A stretch of DNA of 64,000 nucleotides from Croceicoccus estronivorus (GTDB lineage: Bacteria; Pseudomonadota; Alphaproteobacteria; Sphingomonadales; Sphingomonadaceae): positions 174,434-238,433 of the forward strand of contig NZ_JRQQ01000008.1 of assembly GCF_001625325.1 (NCBI RefSeq), given 5' to 3'. The position numbers and the translations under genes were made by a program. The notes below the pieces were generated by a model that saw nothing but the letters and a program-made list of their open reading frames with translations, ran no database searches and was not told the DNA's origin. How positions within the stretch are numbered: the first letter of the stretch is position 1; every line of letters starts with the position of its first letter. Of this stretch, positions 9,373 through 18,410 are shown in pieces.

Positions 9373-9905
9373 GATCTCTGCTTGCATTTGCATTCGCCGT
9401 CATGGCTTTTGGTACCTCTGCGTCGGCAGCTTTGCCGGTTGGAGCCAAGGCGCCTGAATTTTCCACCAAAGGCGCATTGGCGGGTAAGGACTTTGCTTTC
9501 GATCTTGAACGCGCCCTGGATGAGGGGCCGGTGGTATTATACTTCTACCCAAAGGCGTTTACTCAGGGGTGCACGTTGGAAGCCCATGCCTTCGCTGAGG
9601 CTATGCCTGATTTCAAAGCCGCAGGTGCACAGGTAGTTGGGCTTTCAGCTGACGATCTGCCGACCTTGCGTAAATTCTCAACGGAGGAATGTAGAGATGC
9701 ATTTCCTGTTGCGACTGCAAGTCCAGCTGTAATCAAGGCCTATGATGTCGCACTCGTCAGAAAAGACGGGGATACGGGCCTGACAGACCGGACTTCATAC
9801 GTTGTCGGACGGAACGGACGGATTGTTATGGTCCATTCCGAAATGGATTGGCGCAAGCATGTTCAACTGACGCTTGCCACTGTGAAAAAGCTCGCCGGCA
9901 AATAG
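9369..9905 (+). CDS. Exported peroxiredoxin (AhpC/TSA, BCP-like)
   Basis: This 178-residue thioredoxin-fold protein starts with a signal peptide (MRSLLAFAFAVMAFGTSASA) ending in an Ala-x-Ala cleavage site, so it probably acts in the periplasm. The peroxidatic cysteine lies in YPKAFTQGCT, close to the YPKxxTPGCT of BCP-type peroxiredoxins, which reduce hydroperoxides. The usual resolving cysteine five residues later is a histidine here; another cysteine in STEEC could resolve. An in-frame GTG at 9330 would add a non-signal extension, so the ATG at 9369 is preferred. It lies 44 bp after mrcA. Confidence 0.85.
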   Translation: MRSLLAFAFAVMAFGTSASAALPVGAKAPEFSTKGALAGKDFAFDLERALDEGPVVLYFYPKAFTQGCTLEAHAFAEAMPDFKAAGAQVVGLSADDLPTLRKFSTEECRDAFPVATASPAVIKAYDVALVRKDGDTGLTDRTSYVVGRNGRIVMVHSEMDWRKHVQLTLATVKKLAGK

Positions 9906-10017
9906 GCGCTTGCATCGCCGTGCGGTGGCGGGCAGGGGCACAAGCCGTTCCCCCACTTTCGCAAATCTTGTCCGTCAGCTAAATGGGCGGGCCCCGAAAT
10001 TACGGAGTTAAAGTCAC

Positions 10018-11145
10018 ATGCGTGCCGAAGGGCAGGCCCATATTGATCGCATCGAAGCTGCGCTGGCGCTGGTGCGCCGGTCGTTGGACTGGGATCGTGC
10101 CTTGCGCCGGCTCGATGAGCTGAATGCGCGAGTTGAAGACCCCACTCTATGGGATGACCCCAAGCGGGCGGAAGCGATCATGCGGGAACGCCGCCGTCTC
10201 GAATCTGCGATCGGTACCGTCAATGAAATCAGCCAAGAAATGGCCGATGCGATCGAATTCGTTGAAATGGGTGAAGTCGAAGGCGATGATGCCGTAGCCG
10301 ACGAGGGCGTGGCCACATTGGGCGAACTTGCCAGGCGTGCCGATGCCGACAAAGTTCAGGCCCTGCTTTCTGGTGAGGCCGATGCGAATGATACCTACCT
10401 GGAAATTCATGCAGGTGCGGGAGGCACGGAAAGCCAGGACTGGGCCGAAATGCTTCAGCGCATGTATACTCGCTGGGCGGAACGCCGCGGTTATAAGGTC
10501 GAACTGGTGGACTATCACGCTGGCGAACAGGCCGGAATCAAGTCGGCTACGCTCTTGGTGAAAGGCGAAAATGCATATGGCTACGCCAAGACCGAAAGCG
10601 GTGTTCATCGGCTTGTGCGCATCAGCCCCTATGACAGTTCTGCCCGGCGACACACCAGTTTCAGTTCGGTCTGGGTCTATCCTGTCATCGACGATGACAT
10701 CGATATAGAAATAAACCCGGCCGACCTTAGGATTGATACCTATCGCGCTTCAGGCGCGGGGGGGCAGCACGTTAATACCACCGATTCTGCTGTCCGTATC
10801 ACTCACGTTCCAAGCGGGATTATCGTTGCGAGTCAGATTGACCGTTCGCAGCACAAGAACCGCGATATCGCCATGAACATGCTCAAGGCGCGCCTTTTCG
10901 AAGCGGAAATGCGGAAACGTGAAGAGGCCGCAAGTGCGGAGCATGCATCTAAGACCGATATTGGCTGGGGCCATCAGATCCGCTCTTACGTTTTGCAGCC
11001 ATATCAGATGGTCAAAGACTTGCGGACGGGGGTAACCTCAACCAGCCCAAGTGATGTACTTGACGGCGATCTTGATGAATTCATGGCTGCCGCGCTCTCG
11101 CAACGCGTGACTGGCGAACAGGTCGAGGTTGAGGACGTAGAGTGA
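10018..11145 (+). CDS. prfB: Peptide chain release factor 2
   Basis: This 375-residue class I release factor reads UGA and UAA. The GGQ motif sits in [19 protein letters not shown], with its catalytic glutamine on the ribosomal peptidyl-transferase side. The anticodon-mimic position reads [13 protein letters not shown], i.e. SPY where E. coli has SPF. The gene is one uninterrupted frame: the programmed +1 frameshift found in many bacteria is absent. A GGAG lies about 10 bp before the ATG. Its stop overlaps the next gene's GTG (GTGA), so the methyltransferase is probably co-translated. Confidence 0.97.
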   Translation: MRAEGQAHIDRIEAALALVRRSLDWDRALRRLDELNARVEDPTLWDDPKRAEAIMRERRRLESAIGTVNEISQEMADAIEFVEMGEVEGDDAVADEGVATLGELARRADADKVQALLSGEADANDTYLEIHAGAGGTESQDWAEMLQRMYTRWAERRGYKVELVDYHAGEQAGIKSATLLVKGENAYGYAKTESGVHRLVRISPYDSSARRHTSFSSVWVYPVIDDDIDIEINPADLRIDTYRASGAGGQHVNTTDSAVRITHVPSGIIVASQIDRSQHKNRDIAMNMLKARLFEAEMRKREEAASAEHASKTDIGWGHQIRSYVLQPYQMVKDLRTGVTSTSPSDVLDGDLDEFMAAALSQRVTGEQVEVEDVE

Positions 11146-11885
11146 AACAGGCGCGCGCCTTTTGCGTCTTGGCCCTGTTCTCGCTGGCAGCCTGCCAGCC
11201 GGGGCGAGCCGATGCCGACAGGCCGGAAACGGCGCGCGATTTTCCGCGGGCCGATCGCCCGATCTCTCAAGTTGCGGGTAATAGCATCAGTTCCGAACAG
11301 GCGCGCGATGATCGGAGCGAGGCGCGGACTGTGATGGATCTTGCGCAAATCCGGCACGGAATGAGCGTGGCGGATATCGGGGCAGGTGAAGGATATTATA
11401 CCGTACGTCTTGCTGAAAGGGTTGGGCGGCGAGGACGCGTGCTCGGGCAAGACATCGACCCCAGTGCTCTCAAGAAGCTGGGCGCGCGTGTCGAACGGGA
11501 ACGCTTGGACAATGTGTCCATCAAGCTGGGTGCGCCTGACGATCCGCATCTGCCTGAAGACAGTTTCGACCGCGTATTTCTTGTCCACATGTACCACGAA
11601 GTTGCAGAACCATATGCATTCTTGTGGCGTTTGCGGCCGGCCTTGCGTGAGGGCGGGCAGGTGATTGTTGTAGATGTTGATCGACCAACCGATCAACACG
11701 GGATCAACCCACACTTGCTATTCTGCGAGTTCACAAGTGTGGGCTTTCGTCTGGTTGAATTTGTCCGTAAGCCGGAACTGGCGGGTTATTACGCTCAGTT
11801 TGAAGCGGCGGGTACGCGTCCTGCTCCACAAGAAATCAGGCCGTGCCGCCAGTCAAGTGAAACGCATAAAGATACAGCCGTCTGA
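11142..11885 (+). CDS. Lipobox-bearing class I SAM methyltransferase
   Basis: This 247-residue protein begins with a GTG inside the prfB stop. Residues 1-18 read as a lipoprotein signal (hydrophobic run ending LAAC). The body has a Rossmann methyltransferase motif I ([17 protein letters not shown]) and an acidic residue at the end of strand 2 (GQDIDP). The substrate is unknown. It lacks the NPPY motif of PrmC, the methylase that modifies the RF2 GGQ glutamine, so co-transcription with prfB does not make it PrmC. An exported SAM enzyme is unusual because the cofactor is cytoplasmic. Confidence 0.75.
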   Translation: MKQARAFCVLALFSLAACQPGRADADRPETARDFPRADRPISQVAGNSISSEQARDDRSEARTVMDLAQIRHGMSVADIGAGEGYYTVRLAERVGRRGRVLGQDIDPSALKKLGARVERERLDNVSIKLGAPDDPHLPEDSFDRVFLVHMYHEVAEPYAFLWRLRPALREGGQVIVVDVDRPTDQHGINPHLLFCEFTSVGFRLVEFVRKPELAGYYAQFEAAGTRPAPQEIRPCRQSSETHKDTAV

Positions 11886-11911
11886 AACGGCTTGTTTTGT
11901 TAGGAAAGAGA

Positions 11912-13318
11912 ATGTCATTCAAGGGGTTGCAGCCAATTCTCTATCGCGGTCGCGAGGTTTGGCCATTGGTCGAAGGCGGCAAGGGTGTGTCGGCAACCAA
12001 CCATGCTAGCTCGGGGGCCTGGGCTGCGGCAGGTGGTATCGGCACTGTCAGTGCGGTCAACGCCGACAGCTATGATGCTGAGGGCAAGATCATCCCGCAG
12101 CTTTACGAGCAGATGACTCGGCGTGAACGCCACGAACAATTGATCCGCTATGCGATTGATGGCGGGATCGAGCAGGTAAAGCGTGCGCACGACATTGCTG
12201 GTGGCAAAGGTGCGATCAATATCAATGTCCTTTGGGAAATGGGTGGGGCGCAGGCCGTACTCGAAGGGATTCTGGATAAGACCCGCGGACTGGTTACAGG
12301 TGTGACATGTGGCGCGGGCATGCCTTACAAGCTGGCCGAGATCGCAGCTCGCTATGACGTAGCATATTTGCCCATTATCAGTTCCGCCCGGGCATTTCGT
12401 GCCCTGTGGAAGCGTGCCTACAGCAAGGTCGCGGAACTGATGGCGGCGGTTGTTTATGAGGACCCTTGGCTCGCAGGGGGGCACAACGGTTTGTCCAACG
12501 CTGAAGATCCGACCAAGCCGGAGGATCCTTACCCGCGCGTAAAGGCCTTGCGTGATACGATGCGGGCAGAAGGTATTCCGGACGACGTTCCCATCGTTAT
12601 GGCAGGCGGAGTGTGGTTCCTGCGCGAATGGAACGATTGGATCGACAATCCAGAGCTTGGCTCGATCGTTTTCCAGTTCGGCACGCGTCCCTTGCTGACT
12701 AAAGAAAGTCCGATTCCGCAAGGCTGGAAGGATCGACTGCGCACGCTCGAACCCGGCGATGTCTTGTTGCATCGTTTTTCGCCGACAGGTTTTTATAGCT
12801 CGGCGGTTCGAAATCCATTCTTGCGTGATCTTGAAGCACGTAGCGAGCGCCAGATCCCTTATTCCCGCGTTGAGGCAGGTGAGCATACTGTGCAGCTCGA
12901 TGTTGGGGTTAAGGGCAAGAATTTCTGGGTTGCGCCTGCGGATCTTGCCCGGGCGCGCAATTGGGTGGGGCAGGGCTTCACTGAAGCACTGCGTACACCG
13001 GATGATACAGTAGTTTTTGTTACTCCGGACGAGCGGACTGTTATCAGGGAAGATCAGGCTGCCTGTATGGGCTGCCTCTCTCACTGCGGTTTTTCATCAT
13101 GGAAAGATCATGATGATTATACAACTGGACGACTTGCTGATCCGCGCAGCTTTTGCATCCAGAAGACGCTTCAGGACATCGCTCATGGCGATGATGTGGA
13201 GCGCAATCTCATGTTTGCGGGGCATGCTGCTTATCGCTTTAAGCAGGACCCGTTTTATTCCAATAATTTCACACCCACGATCAAAGAACTGGTCGATCGT
13301 ATCCTGACCGGGGACTGA
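11912..13318 (+). CDS. Nitronate monooxygenase-like flavin oxidoreductase
   Basis: This 468-residue TIM-barrel protein resembles the NMO / 2-nitropropane dioxygenase family, FMN enzymes that oxidise nitronates or act as enoyl reductases. Seen here are GVSATNHASSGAWAAAGGIGT near the N-terminus, a flavin-phosphate loop IVMAGGV, and a conserved GGHNG. It is longer than simple family members because of a C-terminal region holding a cysteine cluster (CMGCLSHC). The ATG at 11912 has an AGGAAAG site; the TTG at 11897 is rejected. The substrate cannot be read from the sequence. Confidence 0.8.
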   Translation: MSFKGLQPILYRGREVWPLVEGGKGVSATNHASSGAWAAAGGIGTVSAVNADSYDAEGKIIPQLYEQMTRRERHEQLIRYAIDGGIEQVKRAHDIAGGKGAININVLWEMGGAQAVLEGILDKTRGLVTGVTCGAGMPYKLAEIAARYDVAYLPIISSARAFRALWKRAYSKVAELMAAVVYEDPWLAGGHNGLSNAEDPTKPEDPYPRVKALRDTMRAEGIPDDVPIVMAGGVWFLREWNDWIDNPELGSIVFQFGTRPLLTKESPIPQGWKDRLRTLEPGDVLLHRFSPTGFYSSAVRNPFLRDLEARSERQIPYSRVEAGEHTVQLDVGVKGKNFWVAPADLARARNWVGQGFTEALRTPDDTVVFVTPDERTVIREDQAACMGCLSHCGFSSWKDHDDYTTGRLADPRSFCIQKTLQDIAHGDDVERNLMFAGHAAYRFKQDPFYSNNFTPTIKELVDRILTGD

Positions 13319-13470
13319 TCGACAGAGATGTGAGCAAAAGGCAGGGGCGGCCGTAAGAGGCGGCCTCTTCCTTTGTGATTCACCGCGCCCAAATGCTTTG
13401 GCGTTCAGATACTTGCGATCCTCATTCGCTAGAGTCACTCGAATCTTCTGCGGTGTATTCCGCAGAGGAC

Positions 13471-13514
13471 AAAAAGAAGGCTTGCTGGGCCGGAGATAGC
13501 TCTACCGGCCCAGC
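13471..13514 (-). terminator. Rho-independent terminator of amt
   Basis: On the minus strand a perfect 10-bp GC-rich stem (arms 13505-13514 and 13484-13493, GCTGGGCCGG) is followed by CCTTCTTTTT. It starts 9 bp past the amt stop, a classical intrinsic terminator. Confidence 0.85.
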
Positions 13515-13523
13515 CAAATACCT

Positions 13524-14828
13524 TCAGTCCATTTCCCAGGCCCGTTCGCCATGGCTTGCGATGTCTAGGCCGTCACGTTCTTCATCTTCGCCCACGCGCA
13601 TGGGAATGAACAACGATACGCCCAAGGCGATGATGGCGGTAATGACAGCCGACCAAAGTGCCACAACCAAAATGGCAAGCGCCTGACCACCGAACTGACT
13701 CGCCATACCCATGCCGTCAGCATAGCCTGTGCCGCCCAAACTACCTGACAGGAAGAAGCCTAGCAGAAGAGAGCCAAGCATGCCGCCGACGCCGTGAACG
13801 GCAAATACATCCAGTGAATCGTCAATGTGGAGTTTTTGCTTCACGAGTTGGATGGCGCCGTAGCAGACTGTGGCAGATGCAACCCCGAACAGGATCGCAG
13901 CCCCTGGCGAAATGAAGCCGGCTGCGGGTGTCACGGCCGCAAGGCCTGCGATGGCACCTGTTGCGAAGCCAACGCTGGTCGGTTTGCCGACAGTGAATCG
14001 TTCCACAAGCACCCAGAACAACGCTGCGGCACTGGCTGCCGTGTGAGTATTGAGGATGGCCGCGGACGCATCGTCCGTTGCCGTCAGGGCTGAACCACCA
14101 TTGAAGCCGAACCATCCTACCCAGAGGAGCATGGCCCCAATCATCGTCAAGCCTGGTGCATGAGGTAGCATCAGTGTGCGGGGGAAACCTTTGCGCCGCC
14201 CCAACAGAAGAGCAATGATCAATGCAGAGACGCCGGCTGTCGTGTGCACTACGATTCCGCCCGCAAAATCGAGTACTCCGAAGGCATTTGCCAGCCAGCC
14301 ACCACCCCAGATCCAGTGCGCGACCGGGGCATAGACCAGTGCGCTCCACAATGCGCAGAAACCGATTACCCAACCGAAGCGCGCCCGGTCGACCCAGGCA
14401 CCGACCATCAAAGCCGGAGTTATCGCTGCAAAGGTAAGCTGAAAGAGAGCGAATGTACTCTCCGGGATAGTCAGGCCTTCACGCACATTGCCAAGATTGT
14501 TGAGCATCCACGCGCTGCCACCACCAATCCAGCCGCCGCCGATGGGGCCAAATGCCAGAGTGTAACCTATCAGGATCCAGACCAGCGATGCCACGGCGGC
14601 TACTGCCCCGCATTGCATGGATACTGACAGAAAGTTTTTTGCCCTGACGAGCCCACCATAGAACAGGGCTAGTCCTGGGAGAGTCATCAGCAAAACCAGA
14701 GCCGAAGAAACCAGAATCCAGGCCGTATCCCCGCTGTCACTGACTGCGGCGTACGGATCCTGTGCGAATGTTGCTGTTGAATAAAGTGCGGCTGTCGCCA
14801 CAATGGGCAGTGCAAATCTGCGAAACAT
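13524..14828 (-). CDS. amt: Ammonium transporter
   Basis: This 434-residue Amt/MEP/Rh channel conducts ammonium across the inner membrane. It opens with a signal-like segment ending TFAQ, then about eleven membrane helices with the family's ALFYGGLVRAKN and FAGGIVVHTTAG motifs. The ATG at 14828 has a GGAGGGGACC ribosome binding site that can be buried in a hairpin (see the regulatory entry). No glnK is adjacent in the window, which is uncommon since amt and glnK are often paired. A strong terminator follows. Confidence 0.95.
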   Translation of the reverse strand: MFRRFALPIVATAALYSTATFAQDPYAAVSDSGDTAWILVSSALVLLMTLPGLALFYGGLVRAKNFLSVSMQCGAVAAVASLVWILIGYTLAFGPIGGGWIGGGSAWMLNNLGNVREGLTIPESTFALFQLTFAAITPALMVGAWVDRARFGWVIGFCALWSALVYAPVAHWIWGGGWLANAFGVLDFAGGIVVHTTAGVSALIIALLLGRRKGFPRTLMLPHAPGLTMIGAMLLWVGWFGFNGGSALTATDDASAAILNTHTAASAAALFWVLVERFTVGKPTSVGFATGAIAGLAAVTPAAGFISPGAAILFGVASATVCYGAIQLVKQKLHIDDSLDVFAVHGVGGMLGSLLLGFFLSGSLGGTGYADGMGMASQFGGQALAILVVALWSAVITAIIALGVSLFIPMRVGEDEERDGLDIASHGERAWEMD

Positions 14829-14861
14829 CTCGGTCCCCTCCCGGCGTCCGCGGGGGGACGC
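14829..14861 (-). promoter_or_regulatory. Mutually exclusive hairpins over the amt ribosome binding site
   Basis: On the minus strand the amt leader contains GTCCCC (14859-14854), which can pair with GGGGAC (14838-14833) inside the ribosome binding site. An alternative 6-bp stem pairs GCGTCC (14861-14856) with GGACGC (14849-14844). The two stems share bases and cannot coexist, so the second would free the ribosome binding site. Function is inferred. Confidence 0.4.
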
Positions 14862-14929
14862 GTGTCACGGAGGGCCCTAGGACAGAATAAGGTAAATCGG
14901 CAAGCGTCCGCAAACTCGCGAATACTGTT

Positions 14930-15949
14930 TTATACTAATCCTTCGAGCACCTGATCGGGCGGGCGATGGCCGTCTGCCCAAAAACGGATATTCGCAATGA
15001 CCTTTTCGCCCGAAGCTTCACGGCCTTCAATAGTCGCGCTGGCCATATGAGGTAACGCGAGAACATTGGGGAGGGCGACAAACCGGGAATCGATCGCTGG
15101 TTCGTGCGTGTAGACATCAAGCCCTGCGCCGCCGATGCGGCGCTCTTCGAGAGCTGCAATCAATGCTTCTTCATCGATGAGATTGCCGCGCGCCGTATTG
15201 ACCAGAAATGCGGTCTCTTTCATCAATCCGATGCGGCGTGCATCGATGAGATGGTGGGTTTCAGCCGTTGCCGGACAATGGAGTGTCAGGATGTCGGCTT
15301 CCGAGATCAGGTGATCGAGGCTGGCTTCGTAACGGGCACCAAGCATGTTTTCCACCGCATCGGGTAAACGGTGGCGGTTATGATAAACAATTTCCAATCC
15401 GAAGGCGCGCGCGCGGTGCGCGACCGCCTGACCGATGCGACCCATTCCAACTATGCCCAACCGTTTTCCGCCAATGCGGTGGCCGAGCATGAATGATGGT
15501 CCCCAGCCTGGCCATTCGCCTTCGCGCAGTGTTGCGATTCCTTCCGCAAATCGCCTGGGCCCCACCAGAATTAAGGCCATCGCGGTATCGGCGGTATCCT
15601 CGGTGAAAACACCAGGCGTATTGGTTACGATGATCCGGCGGCCCCACGCGGCACTTACGTCGATATGGTCAGTGCCGGCTCCGAAACTGGCGATGAGCCC
15701 TAACCGGTCGCCAGCGGCTTCTATCATCGCTCCGTCAATTCTGTCCGTCACGGTCGGAACCAGTACGTCGCATTCCTGCATCGCGCTGATCAATTCGTCC
15801 CTGCTCATGACGTGATCATCTTCATTGAGCACAGCATCGAACAATTCCGTCATGCGCGCCTCGACCACCGGCAACAGCCGACGTGTGACGATGACCCGAG
15901 GTTTACCGGTAACGCGGCGGCCTGACTGGTTCATGACTTTCTCGCTCAT
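14930..15949 (-). CDS. D-isomer-specific 2-hydroxyacid dehydrogenase
   Basis: This 339-residue NAD(P)-dependent enzyme belongs to the glyoxylate/hydroxypyruvate reductase branch of the D-2-hydroxyacid dehydrogenases. The dinucleotide-binding loop is GIVGMGRIGQAVAHRA; the catalytic Arg, Glu and His appear in NTARGNLIDEE, LDVYTHEP and LPHMASAT. It likely interconverts a 2-keto acid and its D-2-hydroxy acid in the cytosol. Two ATGs (15949 and 15934) are possible starts. It diverges from the SH3-like gene; the exact substrate is not evident. Confidence 0.88.
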   Translation of the reverse strand: MSEKVMNQSGRRVTGKPRVIVTRRLLPVVEARMTELFDAVLNEDDHVMSRDELISAMQECDVLVPTVTDRIDGAMIEAAGDRLGLIASFGAGTDHIDVSAAWGRRIIVTNTPGVFTEDTADTAMALILVGPRRFAEGIATLREGEWPGWGPSFMLGHRIGGKRLGIVGMGRIGQAVAHRARAFGLEIVYHNRHRLPDAVENMLGARYEASLDHLISEADILTLHCPATAETHHLIDARRIGLMKETAFLVNTARGNLIDEEALIAALEERRIGGAGLDVYTHEPAIDSRFVALPNVLALPHMASATIEGREASGEKVIANIRFWADGHRPPDQVLEGLV

Positions 15950-16066
15950 TGCCGTTTCGCTAGGCCGGTGAAGGCATACCGGTCAAGCGCGCGGTGTTGC
16001 CCAATTTGTGGGAAGTTTACGTTTCCTCGCTTGATGAAAAGCTGGAGGGAGGGCTATGCCCTTCGC

Positions 16067-16549
16067 ATGCTCGGGCTGCGACTGAAATCGGCTATCCTTA
16101 TCCTTGTCTCCAGTGTCGTGAGCATTTCGGGACCTGCCTCCGCACAAAATCGTGAGACGCCTTATTGGGCGTCGATTCGCGTGAGCAAAATCAATATGCG
16201 CGTGGGGCCCAGCGAAGCCTATCGCATCGAATGGGTTTATGAACGGCCATCGCTGCCGCTAAAGGTGCTGCGAATTAAGGAAGGCTGGCGTTTGGTGCAG
16301 GACGCCGACGGTGACAAAGGGTGGGTGGTCGCACGTTTTCTGACACGGGATCGCACAGCCATCGTCATCGGAGAAGGTGACGCGCCGATGCGTGCGGAAC
16401 CAAGCCGATTGTCACCCCTGCTTTGGAATGTGGAGCCTGGCGTAGTCGGCAAGCTCGGTGACTGTGAAACTGGCTGGTGCCGTCTCGACGTGACAGGGCG
16501 CGTGGGCTGGATGCCGCAAGATCGCCTTTGGGGGCCGGGAGAGCCCTGA
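16067..16549 (+). CDS. Exported bacterial SH3-like domain protein
   Basis: This 160-residue protein has a signal peptide (about residues 1-25, ending PASAQ) followed by two SH3b-like repeats; ASIRVSKINMRVGPS is the diagnostic start of the first. Such domains bind cell wall or peptide ligands in the periplasm. I choose the ATG at 16067, with GGAGGGAGGG upstream; an in-frame ATG at 16034 is also possible. A 9-codon frame from an ATG at 16056 lies closer to that purine run, so the start remains uncertain. The partner is unknown. Confidence 0.75.
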   Translation: MLGLRLKSAILILVSSVVSISGPASAQNRETPYWASIRVSKINMRVGPSEAYRIEWVYERPSLPLKVLRIKEGWRLVQDADGDKGWVVARFLTRDRTAIVIGEGDAPMRAEPSRLSPLLWNVEPGVVGKLGDCETGWCRLDVTGRVGWMPQDRLWGPGEP

Positions 16550-16563
16550 CTTTGGCCTCTCCC
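16537..16563. terminator. Possible stem-loop between convergent genes
   Basis: GGGAGAG (16537-16543) and CTCTCCC (16557-16563) form a 7-bp stem overlapping the end of the SH3-like gene, extendable by GCC/GGC with a bulge. There is no T-run, so it is a weak terminator at best. Confidence 0.35.
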
Positions 16564-16621
16564 AGCAACTTGGAACACTTGATCCACCTCCAGGTGCCCA
16601 AGGGCAAACAAGAGATGTGAA

Positions 16622-17818
16622 CTATAGCAGTTCCAATGCGACCGCAGTGCCTTCCCCTCCACCGATGCACAAGCTGGCTACGCCACGCTTCAGTCCCCGG
16701 TTGTTAAGAGCGGCGATCAATGTCGTGATGATCCGTGTTCCGCTGGCTCCGATCGGGTGGCCAAGAGCTGTCGCACCGCCGTTTACGTTGAGCTTTTCAT
16801 GGGGAATATCCAAATCCCGCATGGCGAACATCGCAACACAGGCGAAGGCTTCGTTCACTTCGAACAAATCGACATCATCCACACTCCAGCCGGCCTGATC
16901 GAGGACTTTGCGAATCGCGCCCACCGGAGCGGTGGTGAAGGCTGATGGTTCCTGGGAATGAGCACCAAGCCCAACGATTTTTGCAACGGGCGTCAGTCCC
17001 TTGGCCTTGGCGGTGCTCTCTCTGGCCAGCATTACTGCGGCTGCGCCATCGGAGATTGAACTGGAACTGGCTGCCGTAATCGTCCCCTCTCTCGCAAAGG
17101 CTGGTTTGAGGGTGGGTATCTTGTCGGGCCGACCTTTGCCGGGCTGCTCGTCGGTATCAACTACGATTTCGCCTTTGCGGCCTTTCACGGTCACCGGCGC
17201 GATCTCGTCCGCGAATGCACCGCTGGCAATGGCCTCATTGGCTCTCCGCAAGGACTCGATTGAATAGGCATCCTGCTCTTCACGGGTCAGCTGATATTTG
17301 TCCGCCATTGACTGAGCCAGTGCGCCCATCGCCGTACCAGCTTCGTAAGCATCTTCGAGACCATCGAGAAACATGTGGTCATAGGCAGTGTCATGACCTG
17401 CCCGTGCGCCCGCCCTGTGCTTTTTCAGCAGATATGGGGCATTGGTCATGCTTTCCATTCCGCCCGCAACAACGATGTCGGCGGAGCCGGCGGCAAGTGC
17501 TTCAGACCCCATGATGACCGTCTGCATCCCCGAGCCGCAGACCTTATTAACGGTGGTGGCCTGGACAGAGTTGGGTAACCCCGCCTTAAGGGCTGCCTGG
17601 CGAGCGGGTGCTTGGCCAAGGCCGGCGGGCAGGACACAACCCATATAGACCCGGTCAATCTCTTCACCGGGCATACCCGCACGATCCGCTGCAGCTCTGA
17701 TTGCCGTAGCTCCGAGCTCAGTCGTAGCGGCATCGGCAAGAGCGCCGAGCATTCCACCCATTGGCGTACGGGCATAAGAGAGAATGACGATCGGATCTTG
17801 CTTCGAAAATTGGGTCAT
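16622..17818 (-). CDS. Acetyl-CoA C-acetyltransferase (thiolase)
   Basis: This 398-residue thiolase condenses or cleaves acyl-CoA, most like the biosynthetic acetoacetyl-CoA type. The nucleophilic cysteine is in NKVCGSGMQ, the base histidine in GGATALGHPIGASG and the second cysteine in SLCIGGGEG. It has the family's usual length. A ribosome binding site (AAGGTGAG) precedes the ATG. It is monocistronic here and diverges from the nuo operon, with no phaB or atoDA partner in sight, so whether it serves beta-oxidation or polyhydroxyalkanoate synthesis is open. Confidence 0.93.
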   Translation of the reverse strand: MTQFSKQDPIVILSYARTPMGGMLGALADAATTELGATAIRAAADRAGMPGEEIDRVYMGCVLPAGLGQAPARQAALKAGLPNSVQATTVNKVCGSGMQTVIMGSEALAAGSADIVVAGGMESMTNAPYLLKKHRAGARAGHDTAYDHMFLDGLEDAYEAGTAMGALAQSMADKYQLTREEQDAYSIESLRRANEAIASGAFADEIAPVTVKGRKGEIVVDTDEQPGKGRPDKIPTLKPAFAREGTITAASSSSISDGAAAVMLARESTAKAKGLTPVAKIVGLGAHSQEPSAFTTAPVGAIRKVLDQAGWSVDDVDLFEVNEAFACVAMFAMRDLDIPHEKLNVNGGATALGHPIGASGTRIITTLIAALNNRGLKRGVASLCIGGGEGTAVALELL

Positions 17819-18035
17819 GACTCACCTTGGAGGACAGTGGGTTTACATGGTGGATGATCTAATGCTGCATCGCCGCAAAAGCAAACCGACCGGAGTCATG
17901 CGGACTTGACGCCCGTCAGTCGGGAAAAGGGATGATCTCCCCCTTGCACCTGCGTAAAGGGGGGACTAGGGCGCACCGATATCACGGTTACTGCGAGTCA
18001 GACCCCCAGTAAGGACATGGCAAGAAGGACTGCGA

Positions 18036-18410
18036 GTGCTCGATCTCACACAATATTTGCCGATCCTGATATTTCTCGGCGTTGCGCTTCTCCTGTCTGC
18101 GCTCTTCGTGTTCCTTCCGATAGGAGTCTCGTATCTTACCGGGAGCCATAATCCGACTGCGGAAAAGCTCAGCGAATATGAATGCGGGTTTCCTGCTTTC
18201 GAGGATCCACGCAGCCAGTTTGACGTCCGATTTTATCTGGTTGCGATCCTTTTCATCATTTTCGACCTTGAAGCGGCCTTCCTGTTTCCGTGGGCAGTTA
18301 GTCTTGATCTGACTGGGTGGCCGGGGTGGATCACCATGATGGTGTTCCTGGGTGAACTGGTAATTGGCTTTGCTTATGCTTGGAAGAAGGGAGCGCTCGA
18401 ATGGGAGTGA
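18036..18410 (+). CDS. nuoA: NADH-quinone oxidoreductase subunit A
   Basis: This 124-residue subunit has three membrane helices and the conserved acidic loop [20 protein letters not shown] of NuoA. It forms part of the quinone-site junction of complex I. It opens the nuo operon from a GTG preceded by AGAAGGAC; the promoter must lie in the 217 bp between it and the divergent thiolase. Its stop overlaps the nuoB start by 10 bp. Confidence 0.95.
   Translation: MLDLTQYLPILIFLGVALLLSALFVFLPIGVSYLTGSHNPTAEKLSEYECGFPAFEDPRSQFDVRFYLVAILFIIFDLEAAFLFPWAVSLDLTGWPGWITMMVFLGELVIGFAYAWKKGALEWE

Noticed and set aside
10018..10120. Programmed frameshift in prfB
   Set aside because: The gene is one continuous frame from its ATG; no CUU-UGA slip site is present.
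11915..13084. 389-codon minus-strand open frame
   Set aside because: It is antisense to the flavin oxidoreductase gene, no recognisable domain.
13349..13365. Terminator after the flavin oxidoreductase
   Set aside because: Only a 5-bp GGCCG/CGGCC stem is found, with a C/T-mixed rather than T-rich flank.
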